Assembly: GCA_032717465.1 (NCBI GenBank)
Contig: CM064664.1
Span: 3,718,969 to 3,782,968, forward strand
Length of the DNA stretch: 64,000 nucleotides
Source: Coenobita brevimanus
Lineage: Eukaryota > Arthropoda > Malacostraca > Decapoda > Coenobitidae
Direction of reading: 5' to 3'
Part shown: positions 46,663-58,370 of the stretch, in pieces
Layout of the letters: each line of letters starts with the position of its first letter
Position numbering within the stretch: position 1 is the first letter of the stretch
Program-made: the position numbers and the translations under genes
Notes under the pieces: generated by a model
The model's input: the letters and a program-made list of their open reading frames with translations, nothing else
Databases searched by the model: none
Told to the model about the DNA's origin: nothing

Positions 46663-46719
<57 letters not shown>
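46662..46719. repeat. (CA)n microsatellite at the 3' end of CR1-C
   Basis: Pure CA array directly following AATTAGGTAAGAAC, as in copy B. Confidence 0.96.
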
Positions 46720-46721
<2 letters not shown>

Positions 46722-46844
46722 GATGGCAAAAACATTATCGTTCAACCTACTAAAGGTGAGCCATAATTATATGAGTATGGTGATACCAGTGACACTGATG
46801 ATGACCAAGATGATGAATACGACGACAACCATTTCAACCAACAA

Positions 46845-47123
46845 GCGGGTTTGTACGAGCAGTGGACGAAAGAATAACTAGAGGCTGCTGTTCGTGGGCG
46901 CCGGATACAGCAGGGGCAGAGGCACAGGAGGCGGCAGGAACAGGACGGCATCTCAGACAACCCCGCCCCCACTGCCACACTGAGGAGTCTGACTATCACA
47001 TACATTATGGATCCTCTATTGTTCTTAGCGATGGGTCTTGCCCTCGGATTGCTAGCCTTTGCCCTGGGGAAGTTGCTATGCCAGTCCCCAGTTTCTCTTT
47101 CAAGGCAGGATACTACATCCTAA
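46845..47123 (+). pseudogene. Ionotropic receptor C-terminal exon, gene 1
   Basis: Begins AGLYEQWTKE, the motif that follows the S2 lobe in arthropod IRs. A basic Arg/Gln segment (GRRIQQGQRHRRRQEQ) follows, then the last transmembrane helix (LTITYIMDPLLFLAMGLALG, continuing LLAFALG) and a short tail. This continues in phase from the Q at the end of the 22347-22533 exon. A TAA at 46875-46877 interrupts the frame ten codons in, and the two bases before the exon start are AA, not AG. The upstream 46767-46844 stretch is also open but Asp-rich and unlike IRs. It is probably a pseudogenised terminal exon. Confidence 0.68.
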
Positions 47124-47923
47124 CATTTGGGTAAAATGATATTTCTTCTCCATTTCTGGTTGAACCCAATATTTGTTCTGTGACTTCTTTTTGCTTGGTA
47201 TACTCCTTCATTTGTTACTATGCACTATCACACACATAAACACTATCCACTTCTAGTTAGGTTTCATCCAAAGTGTTAGAGTATTTGCACTGGACAAGAA
47301 AATGACTCGTTTTTCTTTTGCGCACTGGCCATCATACACGTACAATGTCCTCTAATATTTGTCGTGTTGGGTCTTATCCTAGGTTCTGCGTCCTTTTTCA
47401 GGAAGCGGTTGCCAAGTCCTTCACTTCGTTCTGTTTCACAGAGGGAGATTACAGACATTATGTAAAAGGTTTCATATACAATCCTTTCTTGCATCTCGTG
47501 CTGGATCTAAGGCTAGTCATTCGCAGGTACACATATCACACACATTTCGTTCTCCTATTCTTCAGTATCACTCTGGGTACAACGGTCTTTGTGTCAGAGT
47601 GGCTGCTGGTCCGGCTGCCTTATCATTCATAGTGAGAGGTTACTACGTTATGGCTGAAAGGATCTATCAATATCATTCTCCCACTCCTTGCAGTGTGTCG
47701 TAGCCTGTGTACCACTATCTTTGTAGTACTGATGTCCTTGTCCCCTGAACATAATATGACACACTGTCCCACATACATACTAGGCCGAGTGCTGTCCTGA
47801 GTACTGTTGGCTTTGTGCTAGGGAGATTGCTCCATCATCTGCATGTCTTTCACAGCAGACAGTTAGGCACTAATGCACTGTTTCTTAACCTCTGGTTGCG
47901 ATGCCCCCGGAGATGGTTTGGGG
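47124..47923. other. Non-coding DNA, nothing recognised
   Basis: A 104-codon plus-strand frame at 47318-47632 has no recognisable domain. No repeat was noted. Confidence 0.4.
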
Positions 47924-48161
47924 TGTATACGATAGTGTCTCGGTGAGTTCTATCTATCTATCTATTGCCAGACGCCTTAATCCCGTAAGGAGTAGCCACA
48001 AACAAATCACCTCCATGTCGCACTTTCCCCAGCCATTTCATTGCCCTCTCTCATATACCTCTCCACTCCATCCTTCCATCTCATCCTTGGCCTCCCCCTC
48101 CCTCTCCCCCCCTCCATCTCATTTACATACACTCTCCTCGTCAGTCTCTCGCTCTCCATCC
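47924..48161. repeat. 238-bp direct duplication, first copy
   Basis: Nearly identical to 48630-48867; one substitution was seen by eye (GCCAGACG against GTCAGACG). It includes 27 bp of flank plus the CTAT run and part of an RTE-like 3' end, so it is a segmental duplication rather than two insertions. Confidence 0.93.
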
Positions 48162-48390
48162 TCTCCACATGTCCAAACCACCTCACTGCGTTTCTCCTAA
48201 CGATTCCTATCACATCCACATCCACACCACAATGCTTCTTCACTTCCTCATTTGTCAGTCTGTCTCTCCATGTGACTCCACATGCATTTCTCAAATAACT
48301 CATTTCCACTGCTCTCACTCTTGATTTCTGTCCCTCCAACAAGGTCCAAGCTTCACTTCCATACGTTAGAGTTGGTATCACAATACCCCT
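47951..48390 (-). mobile_element. RTE-like LINE 3' fragment, minus strand
   Basis: Starts with a CTAT run and the family tail. On the minus strand it encodes the LINE C-terminus: LTYGSEAWTLLEGQKSRVRA, VRWFGHVERMESERLTRRV and GRGRGRPRMRWKDG. It matches the plus-strand element ending at 51650 and is 5'-truncated at about 48390. Confidence 0.88.
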
Positions 48391-48395
48391 TTATC

Positions 48396-48629
48396 GATGA
48401 GTTATAAGTTTGAAATTTTTATGGCGTTGATACACAGACTGAAATATAACCACCTAGATTATTTTCACTGGCCTTACTTCTGTTGGGTCTTGTGTGTGAT
48501 GAGCTGTAGATAAAGTCGCATAATGTACTGCCTTTTTTACGTCACGTCACACTAGCTGAAGTCAGTATATGTCCAGAAGTACCGGGGACAAAAATGGTTC
48601 AGTACAGATGGACATTAGTTTGTATATAA
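48396..48629. other. Spacer between duplicated blocks
   Basis: No recognisable feature; it separates the LINE fragment from the second 238-bp copy. Confidence 0.45.
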
Positions 48630-48867
48630 TGTATACGATAGTGTCTCGGTGAGTTCTATCTATCTATCTATTGTCAGACGCCTTAATCCCGTAAGGAGTA
48701 GCCACAAACAAATCACCTCCATGTCGCACTTTCCCCAGCCATTTCATTGCCCTCTCTCATATACCTCTCCACTCCATCCTTCCATCTCATCCTTGGCCTC
48801 CCCCTCCCTCTCCCCCCCTCCATCTCATTTACATACACTCTCCTCGTCAGTCTCTCGCTCTCCATCC
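48630..48867. repeat. 238-bp direct duplication, second copy
   Basis: Second copy; it stops abruptly at 48867, exactly where the plus-strand RTE-like LINE starts. In the first copy the LINE fragment continues past this point. Confidence 0.93.
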
Positions 48868-51612
48868 ATAAGACAGTATGGATCAGTTGGGTCAAGGATT
48901 GTGTGGGTAAAGTTGAAAGTTGGAGTACAAATGTGGGGGATTGTGTGTGTGTATGCGCCAACGCAAGATCGTGCTAGAAGAGTGAGAGAAGAGTTCTGGA
49001 CAAATGTGGAAGTGTGCATGGAAAAGTTTGGAAGGAATGAGAGAGTGTTTTTGATTGGTGATATGAATGGTAAAGTTGGTAATGTGAAGGTGGATGGAAT
49101 AGTTGGTGAGTGGGGTGTGCCTGCTGAGATAGATGAGAATGGGAGTGCGTTAGTGGACATTTGTGCTGGGAGGGGGTTGGTGATAGCCAATACCCTCTTC
49201 AGGCATAAAATGATCCACAGGTATACATGGCGAGTGATGAGAAGGGTGGGTGGTGAACTGAGTGAAAGGAAGGCAATGATTGATTATGTGTGTGTGGATG
49301 AAAGGATGCGAAGATGTGTAAAGGATGCAAGAGTGTATAGAGGTTGGGGGAGTGGACTTTCTGACCACTACTTGGTGGTGGCCAGAATCAATGTCCAATT
49401 AGAATGGAGGAATAGAAGAAGGGAAAGACGAGAGGAAGGAGTAGTTGCAAGGAGAGTGGAAAGGTTACAAGAGGATGAGAAAAAGGCAGAGTATAAGAGA
49501 GAAGTGGAGGAACGATTGGGCAAATATGAACTGGAGCAGATGGGAGACGTGGAAGGTGTGTGTAAGATATTTACAGAAGAAATATGTGCAGCATGTGATG
49601 TGGTGTGTGGAAGGAAGAGAAGACGGAGGGGGTGCAAGGAACAGCGTGGTGGACAGAAGAGGTGAAACAGGCTGTGGCACAAAAGAAGAAAGCATACAAT
49701 GAATGGTTGAGAAATAGGGGCGTGGAAGAAGTTGAGAGGCGGAAGAGAGAGTTATATGTGGAAAGGAAGAGAGAGGTGAAGATATTAGTAAGAGAGAGTA
49801 AGAAGAGAGTGGATGAGGAATTTGGAAGGAATTTGAGTGTAAAGTGGAGGGACTGTAAGAAAATGTTCTGGAGAGAAGTGAAAAGAGTAAGACAGGGTGG
49901 AAATGAAGTTAGCAGGGGAGTGAAAGATAAAAATGGTAGATTACTAGTGGAGAAGGGAGAAAAAGTGAGCAGATGGAGAGAACACTTTAAGGAATTGTTG
50001 AACGTAGAGGATGGAAGTAATGCGAGTATAAGTGGCTGGGGAATGGCTGGGAGAAGGAGGGAGGTGAGAAGACAGGAAGAAATTAGTAGGATAGAAGTTG
50101 TGGAAGCAATGAAGAAAGTTAAATCGGGGAAAGCCCCAGGAATTGATGGAGTGTGTGGTGAAATGCTGAAGCATGGGGGAGAGATAGTAGTAGAATGGAT
50201 GTGGAAGATGTGCAGATTGGCCTGGGAGGAAGGTAGAGTCCCGGAGGATTGGAAGTCAGGTATAATTATTCCCTTGTACAAAGGAAAAGGGGAAAAAGAA
50301 GTGTGTGGTAACCATAGGGGCATTTGTCTTCTTAGTATAATAGGAAAAGTGTATGGTAGGATACTTATAGACAGAGTAAGAGAAAGAACAGAGAAATTAG
50401 TTGGAGAAGAACAGGGAGGCTTTAGGAAGGGGAAGAGGTTGTGTAGATCAGATATTCATTCTTAGATCTTTAGTGGAAAAGTTTCTAGAGAAGGGAAAGA
50501 AGTTGTATGCGGCTTTCATGGATTTGGAGAAAGCATATGACAGGGTGGATAGACAAGGATTGTGGAAAGTGTTAAGAATATATGGAGTAGATGGGAAGTT
50601 GTTGAATGCTGTGAAGAGTATGTACGATGGTGCGAAGGCTGCAGTGCGTGTGGATGGTGAACTAAGTGAATTTTTCTCTTTGAAAGTTGGTTTGAAACAG
50701 GGATGTGTCATGTCTCCATGGTTGTTCAATCTGTACATGGATGGGGTAATAAAAGAGGTACAAGGTAGGGTAGTGGATGTTGGAGTGGCCCTGGTGAGAG
50801 AGGATAGTGTTTGGAAACTCCCTGTACTGTTGTTTGCAGATGATACTGTGTTGTTGAGTGAAGACGAAGGGGAGCTGCAAGGCTTGGTGGATGAGTTTGA
50901 GAGAGTGTGTAAGAAACGGAACCTAAAGGTGAATGTAGGGAAGAGTAAAGTGATGGTCTTTGAGAGAGGTGAAGTCAGTGAATGTACAGCGAGGTTGGAT
51001 GGTGAGGAATTGGAAAATGTGAGTACGTTTAAGTATTTGGGTAGTGTGATGAGTAAGGATGGAGGTTTGGAGGGTGAAGTGCTTGAAAGGGTACAGCAGG
51101 GAAGAAAGGTTGCTGGTTCCTTGAAAGCAGTGATAGGAAACAGGGAAGTGAGCATGGAAGTAAAAAAGTTACTACATGACAGTATTGTGATACCAACTCT
51201 AACGTACGGAAGTGAAGCTTGGACATTGTTGGAAGGACACAAGTCAAGAGTGAGAGCAGTGGAAATGAGTTATTTAAGAGGAGCCTGTGGAGTCACGTGG
51301 AGAGACAGGCTGACGAATGAGGATATAAAGGAACGTTGTGGTGTGGATGTGGATGTGATAGGAAGTGTTGTGAGGAACACACTGAGGTGGTTTGGCCATG
51401 TGGAGAGGATGGAGGGTGAAAGACTGACAAAGAGAGTGTATGTGAGTGAGGTGGAGGGTGGAAGAGGGAGGGGGAGACCGAGGATGAGATGGAGGGATGG
51501 GGTGGAGAGGTATATGAGAGAGGGGGGTGTGAGTTGGGAGCAGGGCAGTGAAATGGCGGGGGACAGGGCGACTTGGAGGCGATTTGTTTGTGGCCACCCC
51601 AAACGGGATTGA
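48868..51612 (+). pseudogene. Endonuclease-RT of RTE-like LINE copy 2
   Basis: In order: endonuclease (VYAPTQDRARRVREEFW, LIGDMNGKVGN, IDYVCVDERM, SDHYLVVARIN), a basic linker (WWTEEVKQAVAQKKKAYNEW), then the RT (GKAPGIDGVCGEMLKHGG, FMDLEKAYDRVDRQGLWKV, GLKQGCVMSPWLFNLYMDG, active site LFADDTVLLS, FKYLGSVMSKDGGL). The C-terminal domain has VTWRDRLTNEDIKERCGVDV and LRWFGHVERMEGERLTKRV. Only two frameshifts were seen, near 49620 and near 50435, with all catalytic residues kept. It is a single-ORF LINE without a recognised ORF1; RTE assignment is inference. Confidence 0.9.
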
Positions 51613-51650
51613 GGCGTCAGGCAATAGATAGATAGATAGATAGATAGAAT
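48868..51650 (+). mobile_element. RTE-like LINE (copy 2), plus strand
   Basis: About 2.8 kb, 5'-truncated within the endonuclease. It ends with the family tail (GGCCACCCCAAACGGGAT, GGCGTCAGGCAA) and a (GATA)n run at 51624-51648. It is the most complete representative of the family whose 3' ends also lie at 3885-4302, 47951-48390 and 48656-48867, and whose tail is shared by the 5S-headed SINE. Confidence 0.9.
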
Positions 51651-52419
51651 TCCTATGAATAGACAATGATGACAAATTCCATAAACAAGTCATTAGAATA
51701 CTGGAAAATAATTTAGTAATCAAAAGGTTATTTTTCTATTGTTTTCACATCTGTTCATGATAAGTTGATATGAAGGAAATATTTCACGCCATGGTTTGAT
51801 GCAGCAGAACGATAATGTCATAGAACTTTCAGGACTGAGCCATATGTGACCCTATTATTCTAACTGCTAAAATGTATACGGTATATCTTAAGTCAAGATT
51901 CAGTTTACCTGCATCGGAGTTCAGTGTCCTTTACCTTATAGTGCATCAACCCCCTGATTGGTTAATTTATGTTACAGACAGACAATTTCATTAACCTCAG
52001 AGGAGACCTTTTGTGTTTACGGGGTCAGAAGCATTAATAACTAACTTCCCATATGGAATACTTTCCTCAGAAATGATTTAAGTCATCTGGGGGTGGCAAA
52101 AATGGATTAAAGAACACGTTATCAGACTGAAGAGGTTAAGGTCTAATCCTGCATTATGATGTAATAACAACGGTAATGATCAACAAAGTCACCTACTCTA
52201 CTGCCACCAATGAATGAGTTGGTTAGGTTAAAGAAACAGGATCAATCACAGAAATGACATCAAAATCCTTTGGTAATGACCATACGAGTCATTTCATATA
52301 TCAATTTATCTCTTCCAATCTTCTGTTAGATCACAAGGGGCGTATGGAACCAAAACGCAGATATCCGCTCTGTATACTATTCCTTCACTACCAGCTAAGT
52401 TTGATTTTCCCACACTGAA

Positions 52420-52469
<50 letters not shown>

Positions 52470-52974
52470 ACCTAACTTAACATGACATAATAACCAAACT
52501 GACTAACAAACTAACCTAAGCCAACACAAAGAAAACAACCTTATCCCAACTTACACTTTCCTGTCTGAGAAAAATTGTAAAAACGGCGAGGGTGATGAGT
52601 TTCCTGCACCAGGGGACAGTATAAACAAAAATGTCCACCATTTTTCTATGTAAACCTTTTTGGGCAACAACCGGTTGTCATTAGCTGGAATATAATACTA
52701 AATTGTCCCGAAAAAAGAGGCCCAATGATTTAGTCACGTATTCTCCTCGGCCAAGGAAGCTCCTTATCACCTCTTTCCAAGGTATTTATTTTTCTTATTA
52801 CATATTACTCCCTTTTTGTATGTTGTTTAGTTCAGTCTAATATTGCCATACTCAGCCTAAATGACGTGCAGAATTATGCTAAGCATCTGTATACAAAAAT
52901 AAATCGTTAAGAGATGCTACGGAGCCTCCTCCATAGTCATTGCTGTTAGTTTATCCCTGTAGCGCAATATCTCC
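51651..52974. other. Non-coding DNA with one CT array
   Basis: Nothing coding was recognised. A (CT)n run of about 40 bases lies at 52422-52462. Confidence 0.5.
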
Positions 52975-53215
52975 TGAACCCCACGACGGAATTAGACCAG
53001 ACTTTTATTAGTGATACAGAATGAAACGACGATGAACTAATTAGGTCAGCAAAGGCAAGGGGTCAAAAGCCAAGGTCATGCGGGCGTGGGCGCGACATCT
53101 GAACCCCTGGACGGATTTCGACCAAACTTCTGTCAGTTATACAATATGCAGGGACAATGAACAGACTGGGTCAGCAAAGTCAATAGGTCAAAAGTCAAAG
53201 TCACATGGCATCGAC
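52975..53215. repeat. Degenerate tandem pair with GGTCA motifs
   Basis: Two related units of about 110 bp lie head to tail. Each has CTGAACCCC, a GACGGA/GACGGATTTCGACCA block, then GGTCAGCAAAG and GGTCAAAAG(C/T)CAA. This style, a 'tolerance of the motif ATCTC..GAACGG' followed by GGTCA runs, resembles the GT-headed repeat at 54598-55050, so it may be a related, older element. Confidence 0.6.
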
Positions 53216-53876
53216 ATAGTTTATCTTTTGTCCCAGTTTAACCCACAGTGAACCCTGTCAAGGAAGTTGTGTGGCGAGACCACGAGGAAGGCTTGGCAGA
53301 GACACCAAGGAACGCTTTGCTTTGACAGGTAGTAGCCCGAGCACTCGGCATTTCATTTTTTTCCCTCTTATTATGGAGCTGCTATTCACAATAATGACTG
53401 ACTGTCTTTTAGACAGGGTTCATAAACTTGCAAATGGCCATATATTACCATTTCTTGAACGCTGAAGCAACATCATTGTATCTGGAGAGACAGTGTTTTG
53501 GTACTAAAGTGGTCAACATAGCATATTGCTCCCATTTTCCAATATTGAGTGGTTCCATTTACTGTCATATGGTGCACCAGGAAGGCCTCAAGTCTGCACA
53601 TGACAATGATCACAATGTCGTGGGTATAGACGGTAGGTAAAAAGTAGCAAAAAAGTCGTAAGAGTAGGGAAAGGCTTATGGTATATCGTAGGATCATTTT
53701 CCGGTAATAATGGACTTCTTCAGGCACGCCAATCAAGAGCGTCTTATGAACCGCAATGGTTTTGTAATAATATTTTGTGAAGATAGACGGTAGCACGAAT
53801 ACAATACAAATATAAAAATTAATGTAGAATTTTTACTAATGGTTCCTTGTAAGAACTGACTATTTGTTATCTCCAG
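53216..53876. other. Presumed intron upstream of the second IR exon
   Basis: No IR pore or S1 exon was recognised. The last bases TTTGTTATCTCCAG form the acceptor of the exon at 53877. Confidence 0.45.
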
Positions 53877-54063
53877 GCGAGCTCATCTTGGCGAGTGTCT
53901 GAATTTGCAAATGACCTTCGATCAAGTCTTCGTGAGACTAGACGGAAACTCCCCACTGTATCTGGGAAAGCAGAGTGTGCTGAAGCTGCTGCTCGTTTGG
54001 CCAATACCAGACGATGCTCCTTATAATCCAGCACTGGGTGAGAAACTTAGGATTATAGTTCAA
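53877..54063 (+). CDS. Ionotropic receptor (IR) exon, gene 2
   Basis: A 187-nt exon with acceptor ATCTCCAG and donor GTAGGT, the same length and phase as the exon at 22347-22533. It encodes NSPLYLGKQSVLKLLLVWPI, then PDDAPYNPALGEKLRIIVQ, the distal S2 lobe of an arthropod IR. The frame stays open past the donor to 54141, but the homology to gene 1 ends at the donor. The likely next exon is at 60383, with Q followed by TGLYEQY. The intron holds a GT-headed repeat, a piggyBac and a short piggyBac derivative. No stop lies in the exon itself. Confidence 0.68.
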
Positions 54064-54597
54064 GTAGGTATGAAGGTGATTAGCAGTGCAAAAACCTCTT
54101 TTAGTAGTGCAGAAACCCCTTCAGACATCATAGCAGAATAATTCGCCTATGGGTACTTTGTAGACACCATTGCTCGTATTCTCGTCATTTATAGAAACTC
54201 CCTAACCACTTTTTCATAGAGATTTTTTTTGGGGTAAGGCTTGGTAATATCCTTTTCTATAATATTCATCCAGAGTATGCCAATATTGGAAGGCTTTATG
54301 TAACGCAGAAGGGGACAGTAAAGTGTAATAAGCAAAGCACTTAGATGAAGATGTTAGGGAGCTTACTCAGCTGACGAGAATGCTTGCCCATTACTTTAGA
54401 AGAACCAGTCTCAGCGTGATAAGTAGAGTATGCAGAGCGATTAATTGACTGTTGGAAACTTACTGGACGTCCTTCCTTTCTCTGTCATTCATATATATTA
54501 TACCTCTTTCTTCATCTTCCTGTTCACTCGCATCTGTAACAACTCATTTCTAATGGTAAACTCCTTGAATACGGTGGCGTATTTTCAAATTCAAAAT
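54064..54597. other. Presumed intron, nothing recognised
   Basis: AT-rich sequence without a structured repeat or domain. Confidence 0.45.
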
Positions 54598-55050
<453 letters not shown>

Positions 55051-55516
55051 TGTTTTTCTTTCAGTTTTGTTGGTTTCAAACGATTTTATGAATGTGGAAA
55101 TTACCTCTTCAGTGAAAGTGGTTATGGAAGGCTATATCTCACTCTGGTTTCAAAACTCCCTTGCGTTGAAGAAGAGCGTGTGTAGATAGCAAGGATATGA
55201 AAAGGATGTCCTAGGAGTTAGGAAATCAATTCAATTATTTGTTGACCCATTTCGCTGAATTAACCCAAGACGTCCCGTCAAAGTATTGATACGTTGCAAC
55301 ATTTTGCATTTGCCAGTTCCGTCGACGTGCTGGTACGTTTTGCAATTGCAAGTTGCATAATTTTCACAATTTTCAAAATTCGCGCGAAATTTTTGGTATG
55401 TAGCGTCGCACGACCTTCCCCTACCTGCCACCAGACAGGGACACTCGGCGACCCAGCACAACCCGCGCTCACCTGCGGCTCGGTCACTCACCTGTTAGCA
55501 ATGGTCCTGCTCAGAC

Positions 55517-57833
55517 ATGGAGCATAGAGGTCTCTCGGAGGAGGAAATTCAAGCCACTGTGGACGCCTTTACTGGCGATTGTGATTCGCCACTTGATGAC
55601 GAGGAGATGGAGAAAGATTATGTCCAACCAGAGGATGTGGAAAGCAGCAGCAGTGATGAGGAAGTCCCGTCCCCCAGGAAGCGGTGCTACATGACTTATC
55701 GTGCTTCAGGAGAGGGTCAGGTTGCACAAAAACAACGTGCAAGATCCTCTAGCCAGCCCCTACGTGACGTGGAGCCCGATTTCGAGGACGAGGACGAGGA
55801 CGAGTACAGAGCTGTGGGATGTGCTGCCACATGGTACGGCCGTGAGGTTATTACTCATAGTGACCGAGAGCGCACACCACATCGTTCTAACAGGTATGGG
55901 CCTAGTGTTTTGTTTGGGGATGGCAGAAGTGGCGTTGAGGGAGTGGGGAGTGAAAGGGAAAGTGTTGGGAGGAGTGTAGAAAGTGAGAGCGGCGGGAGTG
56001 AGTCACATGGTGGTGTGAGGCGGTGGGGCTTATCACTTGGAGCAGTGAGGGTGGGTGGTGAATCATGTGGTGTGGTGATGGAGAAGGAAGGTGAGGAGGA
56101 GCCACTCCCCAGCACGTCTTATGCTCCCCAATATTCCCGGGCTTCCCCCCCACAGCCCCCTGATGTTCACCAAGGCCATAAGGGTAAGGGAAAGGGGAAG
56201 GGTAAAGGCCGAGGGAAGAGGAGTGCAAGTCGGGAAGCCCTACACACTCCTCCTCCCCAACCTCCCCCACCATCATCTCCTCCCCATCCTGATGAAGGCG
56301 AGGATGGGGACGATTGGGACGAGGATTTTGTGTCATGGAATTGGGAGGATGGGAGTGATTTTACTCCCCTCATTCACCCATTCACTGAGCAGGGGTGTGC
56401 TGGATGCATTGCTCCCGGTATTAACCCTAATTCAACCAGGCTGGATTTTTTCCACCTTTTCTTCAGTGAGGCTTTTGTGGAGGAAATTGTGGATCAAACA
56501 AACCGGTTCGCTAACAGCCAGCAGCATGAGAGTGAAAGGGCACAAGGAGCAGGCATTCTATCCTTTGTGATTACCCAGTCTCCCTTGCAGAAATGTTTTT
56601 GTTTATGGCCTTGGTACTTTCGATGGGTACTTTCGAATTCCTGCATACTGTACAAGGGACCCTATTATGCTTACACCAATATTTGGCCAAGTAATGAGCC
56701 ATAATCGGTTTCAGCAAATTCTAAGCCGCCTCCATTTCTATGATGCTGATGATACTGCAAATGCTAATGACACAGATAGATGAGGTGAATTAGGTTGGTT
56801 TTTGATTACCTAAGGCAGTCATTCCGTTCCTCATTTTATCCCTATAGAGACCTCGTCATAGACGAGAGTCTCATGTTGTGGAGAGGCAATATTTCATTTC
56901 GGCAGTACATACCCAGCAAAAGGCATCGTTTTGGGTTCAAGATCTTTGTTATGTGTGACTGCAGGACTGGGTATGTGCAAGACATAGTCTTGTATACTGG
57001 TGCACAGACAGACATAATAGAAGATCGGAGAATTGGTCTGTCGGGAGCAGTGGTAAAGACAATGATAGAAGACCATCTTCATCGTGGTCACTTCCTTTAC
57101 CTTGACAATTGGTACACTAGCCCTCTTGTCGCTCGTTATCTACACAGGCATGACACGGGGATCTGTGGGACCGTCAAGGTGAACCGGCGTCACATGGTCA
57201 AGGTGGGGCTGAAATTTGACAGGAATGAGGTTTCTTTCAGGCCGACAATATTCTTGCAACAGTCTGGAACCACAATAGAGAAGTCCACCTCTTGTCCATG
57301 GTTCACCACCCCTTGATGCACTGTACAGAGTCGGTAGATTATCGGAGCGAGAACAGGCGCCACGTATGGAAACCTGAGTGTGTGCTTGATTATAATAACA
57401 TCCGCCTGGTGGACCAGTCAGACTCCATGATATCCACTGTCGAGTGTGCCAGGACCACCTGCTTGACATTACTGCCCTGAATTGCCACCACCTTCACGCC
57501 ATGACAACAGGAGTTCAGGAAACCTTTGAAGGGTTTGTGAGGGGGCTGACACAAAAAATTGTTGCAAGATATGCAGTTGAAAGGCCCCAACACTGCACCC
57601 GCACAGCCCCAGGTGCCCACCCTCCCCTGAGATTATCCACCCGCCATTTCCCCACTCTTATACCTCCCCAAGCAAACAGACCTAGGCCCCAACGCAGGTG
57701 TCACGTGTGTAGCAATTCTCGCGTGAGACCTACCACTCAGAGAAAGGACACCCGTTATGAGTGTGTTCAGTATGACATGGGTCTGTGTATTCACCCATGT
57801 TTCAGCGAGTTTCACAGGCTCCTGCACTTCTGA
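55517..57833 (+). pseudogene. piggyBac transposase, frameshifted copy
   Basis: Starts MEHRGLSEEEIQATVDAF and follows the same layout as the copy at 31540-33840: acidic N-terminus, Gly-Lys and Pro-rich region, SWNWEDGSDFTP, then the DDE_Tnp_1_7 core. Catalytic Asp sites are RDLVIDESLMLWRG, YLDNWYTSPLV and RLVDQSD, with a C-terminal Cys-rich domain (CHVCSNSRV, YECVQYDMGLC, in which one Cys is replaced by Tyr). Damage: a pair of compensating frameshifts and a stop between 56560 and 56795, further shifts near 57240, and a deletion of about 30 bp near 57463 where KWYKKLFFH is expected. Confidence 0.92.
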
Positions 57834-57888
57834 TGGGGTATGAATGCGATAGGACGCTGAAATTCTGAAATAAATGTGACAAACAGAC

Positions 57889-58370
57889 GCTCAGTGTAAT
57901 TATAAGGCTCGTAGATCTGTAAATAATAGTATGGAAGTGGAAACGGGTGTAATATAAGTGGAAAATTATTATGTAAGTGTATGAATATTACCTAAGTGGA
58001 AACATACCTTGCGAAGGTATTTTGATGCGTTACTCAGATGCTCAGTGGAATAAATAAGGCCTGTAAATATGTAAATAGGAGTCTACAAGTGAACACGGGT
58101 GTAATATAAGTGGAATATTAGTATGGAAGAGTATGAGTATTTTCTAAGTGGAAACATACCTTGTGAGGGTTTTTTGATGCGATATTCAGATGCTCAGTGG
58201 AATAAATAAGGCCCATAAATATGTAAATAAGAGTCTACTGTACAAGTGAACACGGGTGTAATATAAGTGGAATATTAGTATGTAAGTGTATGAGTATTAT
58301 GTTGGACGAATCATTCCTTGCGAGAGTATTTTCATGCGATATTCTGACGCTCACTAGAATAAATAATGTC
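57889..58370. repeat. 150-157-bp tandem repeats inside piggyBac
   Basis: The landmark GCTCAGTG/GCTCACT recurs at 57889, 58039, 58192 and 58349. Units share CTGTAAATATGTAAATA and CGGGTGTAATATAAGTGG. In reverse complement the 162-bp units of the other copy contain ATGCTCAGTAGAACA, GGGTCTGTAAATATGTG and AACGGGTGTAATGTTAG, so the two arrays are homologous. Confidence 0.9.

Noticed and set aside
49571..50323. Long minus-strand frames opposite the RTE-like LINE (also 50448-51242 and 51274-51723)
   Set aside because: Antisense shadows of a clearly identified plus-strand endonuclease-RT; Ser/Leu/Pro-rich with no domain.
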